64,000 nt of DNA from Thiobacillus denitrificans ATCC 25259. GTDB lineage: Bacteria > Pseudomonadota > Gammaproteobacteria > Burkholderiales > Thiobacillaceae. Positions 61,758 to 64,000 of this stretch are shown piece after piece. Numbering within the stretch: the first letter of the stretch is position 1; each line of letters opens with the position of its first letter. The DNA lies in assembly GCF_000012745.1 (NCBI RefSeq), contig NC_007404.1:744001-808000 (forward strand). The letters run 5' to 3'. The position numbers and the translations under genes are program-made. The notes below the pieces were generated by a model that saw nothing but the letters and a program-made list of their open reading frames with translations, had not been told where the DNA came from and ran no database searches.

Positions 61758-62401
61758 GCCAGCAGATCAACCTCGCCAATCCCCTGCTGCTGCGCAAGCG
61801 CTACGTCTTCGGCGTGCGCGAGATGGGTCTCGCGCTCGTCGCGATCGTCGCGCTGGCTCTGGCCTGGGCGGGCTACCAGCACTATCGCGCCCGGGCACTC
61901 GACGCCGAGGCCACCGAGCACGAGGCGCGGGCGGCGCAGGCGCAGCACGAGCTCGACCGCCTGAGCGCAGCGATCCGCCCGCCGAGCGCGTTGCTCGCCG
62001 AGCGCGTGAGCTTCGCACGCGCCCAGACCGTGCAGCGCGAGGCGGTGCTCGCGTCGCTCGAGGGCGTCATCGAAAAAGGTTCGAAGGGCTTCTCAGAGCG
62101 GTTGCGCGCGCTCGCCCACGGCCGCATCGACGGCGTCTGGCTCAACGGCTTCGTGCTCTCTGCGGACTACGTCTCGCTCGAGGGCTCGGCCCTGAGTGTG
62201 GGCCTCGTCGGCGACTACATCGAGCGTCTCGGCAGGCAGGCGCCGTTCGCCGGGATGAAATTCTCGGGGATGGAGGCGGCGGCGCCGCGGGGGGCCGATC
62301 CGGCGCGGCAGGACGCCGACGCGCCATTGGCGGCCGTCGATTTCACCCTTTATTCGGGCAATGCGCCCGGCAGCACGGAAGGAAAGCCGCATGCTCCGTG
62401 A
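61754..62401 (+). CDS. PilN-like MSHA alignment protein
   Basis: A 215-aa bitopic protein. The cytoplasmic tail SQQINLANPLLLRKRYVFG has the INL-N/P motif that binds PilM-type proteins. One transmembrane helix (MGLALVAIVALALAWAGY) and a coiled-coil and ferredoxin-like periplasmic domain follow. In MSHA nomenclature this could be MshI2 or MshN-like; PilN equivalence is the safer statement. Confidence 0.82.
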   Translation: MSQQINLANPLLLRKRYVFGVREMGLALVAIVALALAWAGYQHYRARALDAEATEHEARAAQAQHELDRLSAAIRPPSALLAERVSFARAQTVQREAVLASLEGVIEKGSKGFSERLRALAHGRIDGVWLNGFVLSADYVSLEGSALSVGLVGDYIERLGRQAPFAGMKFSGMEAAAPRGADPARQDADAPLAAVDFTLYSGNAPGSTEGKPHAP

Positions 62402-63047
62402 CAAGTTTCAGCAGCTCGGAGAGCGTATCGAGGGCATGAGTCCGCGCGAGCGCGCCTTCGTCTTCGCCGCGGCCGTCATGCTCGCGCTCGCCCTCGTGCA
62501 GACCCTGGTGATCGACCCCGCGCGCGAGCGCCAGCAGCGCGCACAGGAGCGGGTGCAAAGCGCCCGGGCGGCGCTGCAGCAGATCGCGCAGCAGACCGCC
62601 GCGGTCCGCGACACGTTGCGTGTCGACCCCGACCGGACGGCCCGCGATGCGCTCGCCGCCGAGGAGGCACGACTGGCCGAACTTGCCCGTGAACTCGAGG
62701 CGCGCGAACGTCTGCTGATCGCACCGGAGCGCATGCAGCAGGTATTGAAGGACGTGATCGACGGGGAGGGCCGGGTGCATGTCGTCGGCTTCAAGACGTT
62801 GAGCCCGCAGCCCGTTGCCGTGCAGAACGCGCCGGGCGACGCGCCGCCGGGGTTTTATCGCCACGGCTTCGAGGTGACCGTGACTGGCCCCTATGCCGAG
62901 CTCGTCGCATACCTCGAGCGCCTCGAGGGGCTGCCGTGGCAACTCGGCTGGACGTCGGCGACGCTCGATGCGGCCGAGCGACCCGCGCTCTCGCTCACCC
63001 TGATCGTCAACACCCTGAGCCTGGAGGAAACATGGCTGCGCGTATGA
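62391..63047 (+). CDS. mshJ: MSHA biogenesis protein MshJ (PilO-like)
   Basis: A 218-aa bitopic protein with a transmembrane helix (RAFVFAAAVMLALALVQTLV), a long coiled coil (about 45-115) and a periplasmic ferredoxin-like domain with VHVVGFKTLSPQPV. It pairs with the PilN-like protein. The start overlaps the previous gene by 11 nt. Confidence 0.85.
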   Translation: MLRDKFQQLGERIEGMSPRERAFVFAAAVMLALALVQTLVIDPARERQQRAQERVQSARAALQQIAQQTAAVRDTLRVDPDRTARDALAAEEARLAELARELEARERLLIAPERMQQVLKDVIDGEGRVHVVGFKTLSPQPVAVQNAPGDAPPGFYRHGFEVTVTGPYAELVAYLERLEGLPWQLGWTSATLDAAERPALSLTLIVNTLSLEETWLRV

Positions 63048-63358
63048 TGCGTCCCGTTCTTGCGGCGCTGCTAGCGGCGCCGCTCGCTGCACTGGCGCTG
63101 CCCGATCCGACCGCGCTCCCGGTTGCGCCGGGCGCCGGCGGCGCGGAAGCCGGAGCGGGTGCGACGCTCGCCGCGATCAAGCGCAACGGGCACACCCGCA
63201 TCGCGGTCATCGGTGGACGCGAGTTCGCCGAGGGCGGGCACTACCAGGACGCGCGCATCGTGCGCATCGGCGAAAGCGAGGTCGTGCTGCGCCGCGGCGG
63301 TGAAACCACGGTGCTCAGACTCTACCCGCAGGTCGAAAAACGGCCGCGCGGGAAATAA
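63032..63358 (+). CDS. mshK: MSHA biogenesis protein MshK (PilP-like)
   Basis: A 108-aa secreted protein with signal peptide (VLAALLAAPLAALALPDP) and a PilP/GspC-like beta domain, TRIAVIGGREFAEGGHY and VRIGESEVVLRRGGETTVLR. It connects the inner-membrane complex to the secretin. Ribosome site GGAGGAAAC lies before the ATG. Confidence 0.82.
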   Translation: MAARMMRPVLAALLAAPLAALALPDPTALPVAPGAGGAEAGAGATLAAIKRNGHTRIAVIGGREFAEGGHYQDARIVRIGESEVVLRRGGETTVLRLYPQVEKRPRGK

Positions 63359-63378
63359 GAAAACAGGAGACATTGCGG

Positions 63379-64000
63379 ATGATGAAGACCCTATTGCTCG
63401 CTGCGCCGCTCGCGCTGGCCGGCTGCGCCGCGACGCTCACCGGGCAGGATACCCGGCAGGCGATCCGCGACGACGTCGCGCAGGCCGCGCAGGCGAAGCC
63501 CGTTGCACCACCGGCCCTGAGCGACGATGAGGCCCGCGCTGCGCTGATGCCGCCCATCAAGCTCGAGCGTCCGAAAGTTGCTGCGCCAGCCGAACCCCGC
63601 TTCGATCTCGCGGTCAGCGGCGCGCCGGCGCAGGAGGTGTTCCTGGCGATCGTCTCCGGCACGCCCTACAGCATGCTCGTGCACCCGGAAGTCGCGGGCT
63701 CGGTTTCGGCCAACCTCAAGAACGTGACCGTGCCCGAAGCGCTGTCTGCGATCCGCGAACTTTACGGCTACGAGTACACGATCGAGGGCCGCCGCGTCAT
63801 GGTGCACCCGCTGACCCCGCAGACGCGGATCTTCAAGGTCAACTATCTGGCCGGAACCCGCGCCGGTGCGTCGGACACGCGCGTGATCTCGGGCTCGGTC
63901 AGCGCCGCCTCGGGCAACGGCAACGGCGCGTCCGCAGGCGGCAGCGGCAGCAGCAACCAGCAGTCGCTCGAAACGAGCAAGATCAGTACCGCGGTCAATT
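63379..64000 (+). CDS. mshL: MSHA secretin MshL (partial)
   Basis: Runs off the right edge after about 207 codons. It starts at one of two adjacent ATGs (63379 or 63382) after AGGAGACATTGCGG. The N-terminus MMKTLLLAAPLALAGCAA has a lipobox (LAGC, Cys16), then secretin N-domains with FDLAVSGAPAQEVFLAIVSG and VTVPEALSAIRELYGYEYTI. It forms the outer-membrane pore of the pilus. Confidence 0.88.
   Translation, partial: MMKTLLLAAPLALAGCAATLTGQDTRQAIRDDVAQAAQAKPVAPPALSDDEARAALMPPIKLERPKVAAPAEPRFDLAVSGAPAQEVFLAIVSGTPYSMLVHPEVAGSVSANLKNVTVPEALSAIRELYGYEYTIEGRRVMVHPLTPQTRIFKVNYLAGTRAGASDTRVISGSVSAASGNGNGASAGGSGSSNQQSLETSKISTAVN

Overview
The window is very GC-rich, densely coding chromosome, most likely from a betaproteobacterium (Rhodocyclales/Azoarcus-Thauera type or a relative such as Thiobacillus). 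Supporting this are short overlapping cistrons, the Bfr-Bfd pair, an MSHA-type pilus operon, and a tRNA group I intron that closely resembles the Azoarcus tRNA-Ile intron. Genus cannot be fixed from sequence alone. No rRNA, CRISPR array, transposase or phage gene was seen.

Region 1 (1-24.5 kb, nearly all minus strand) is an iron-acquisition block. It holds bacterioferritin and its ferredoxin (bfr, bfd); a TonB-ExbB-ExbD set co-oriented with an outer-membrane protein, a secreted FMN-binding protein, ApbE and a small His-rich membrane protein that looks like a periplasmic flavin/cytochrome b module; a PepSY membrane protein; two TonB-dependent receptors; and a complete NRPS-independent siderophore pathway in vibrioferrin (pvsA-B-C-D-E) order with an added HpcH/HpaI aldolase of the SbnG type. 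An FTR1-type iron permease with a fused cytochrome c and a HemP gene stand at the head. Fur-box-like sequences precede bfd, tonB, receptor 1 and hemP. Six genes here share an unannotated leader element: two GCCAGC-type boxes, usually flanking a hairpin, with the proximal box 30-31 nt before the start codon in four of six cases.

Region 2 (24.6-28.4 kb, minus) holds a CDF metal exporter, nagZ, acpS and a radical SAM gene, then tRNA-Ser(UGA) interrupted in the anticodon by a 216-nt group I intron.

Region 3 (28.4-35.1 kb) has a sigma-54 enhancer-binding protein, a divergent Gly/Gln-rich protein gene with a candidate enhancer palindrome and -24/-12 promoter, and an rpoN gene outside its usual neighbourhood. 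Hemerythrin, SDR and mutarotase-like genes follow.

Region 4 (35.2-44.2 kb) is a glycan cluster: DUF4254, three GT9 and two GT4 glycosyltransferases, a GmhB-like heptose phosphatase and an ABC exporter. Region 5 (44.2-52.1 kb) is housekeeping and accessory: DUF4142, topoisomerase IB, an unknown 504-aa protein, Nudix, a MoxR/VWA-metallopeptidase pair and an Hsp33 variant that lost two of its four zinc cysteines. Region 6 (52.2 kb to the end) is an MSHA pilus operon in the order E-G-A-C-D-O-P-Q-I-N-J-K-L, with mshL running off the window.
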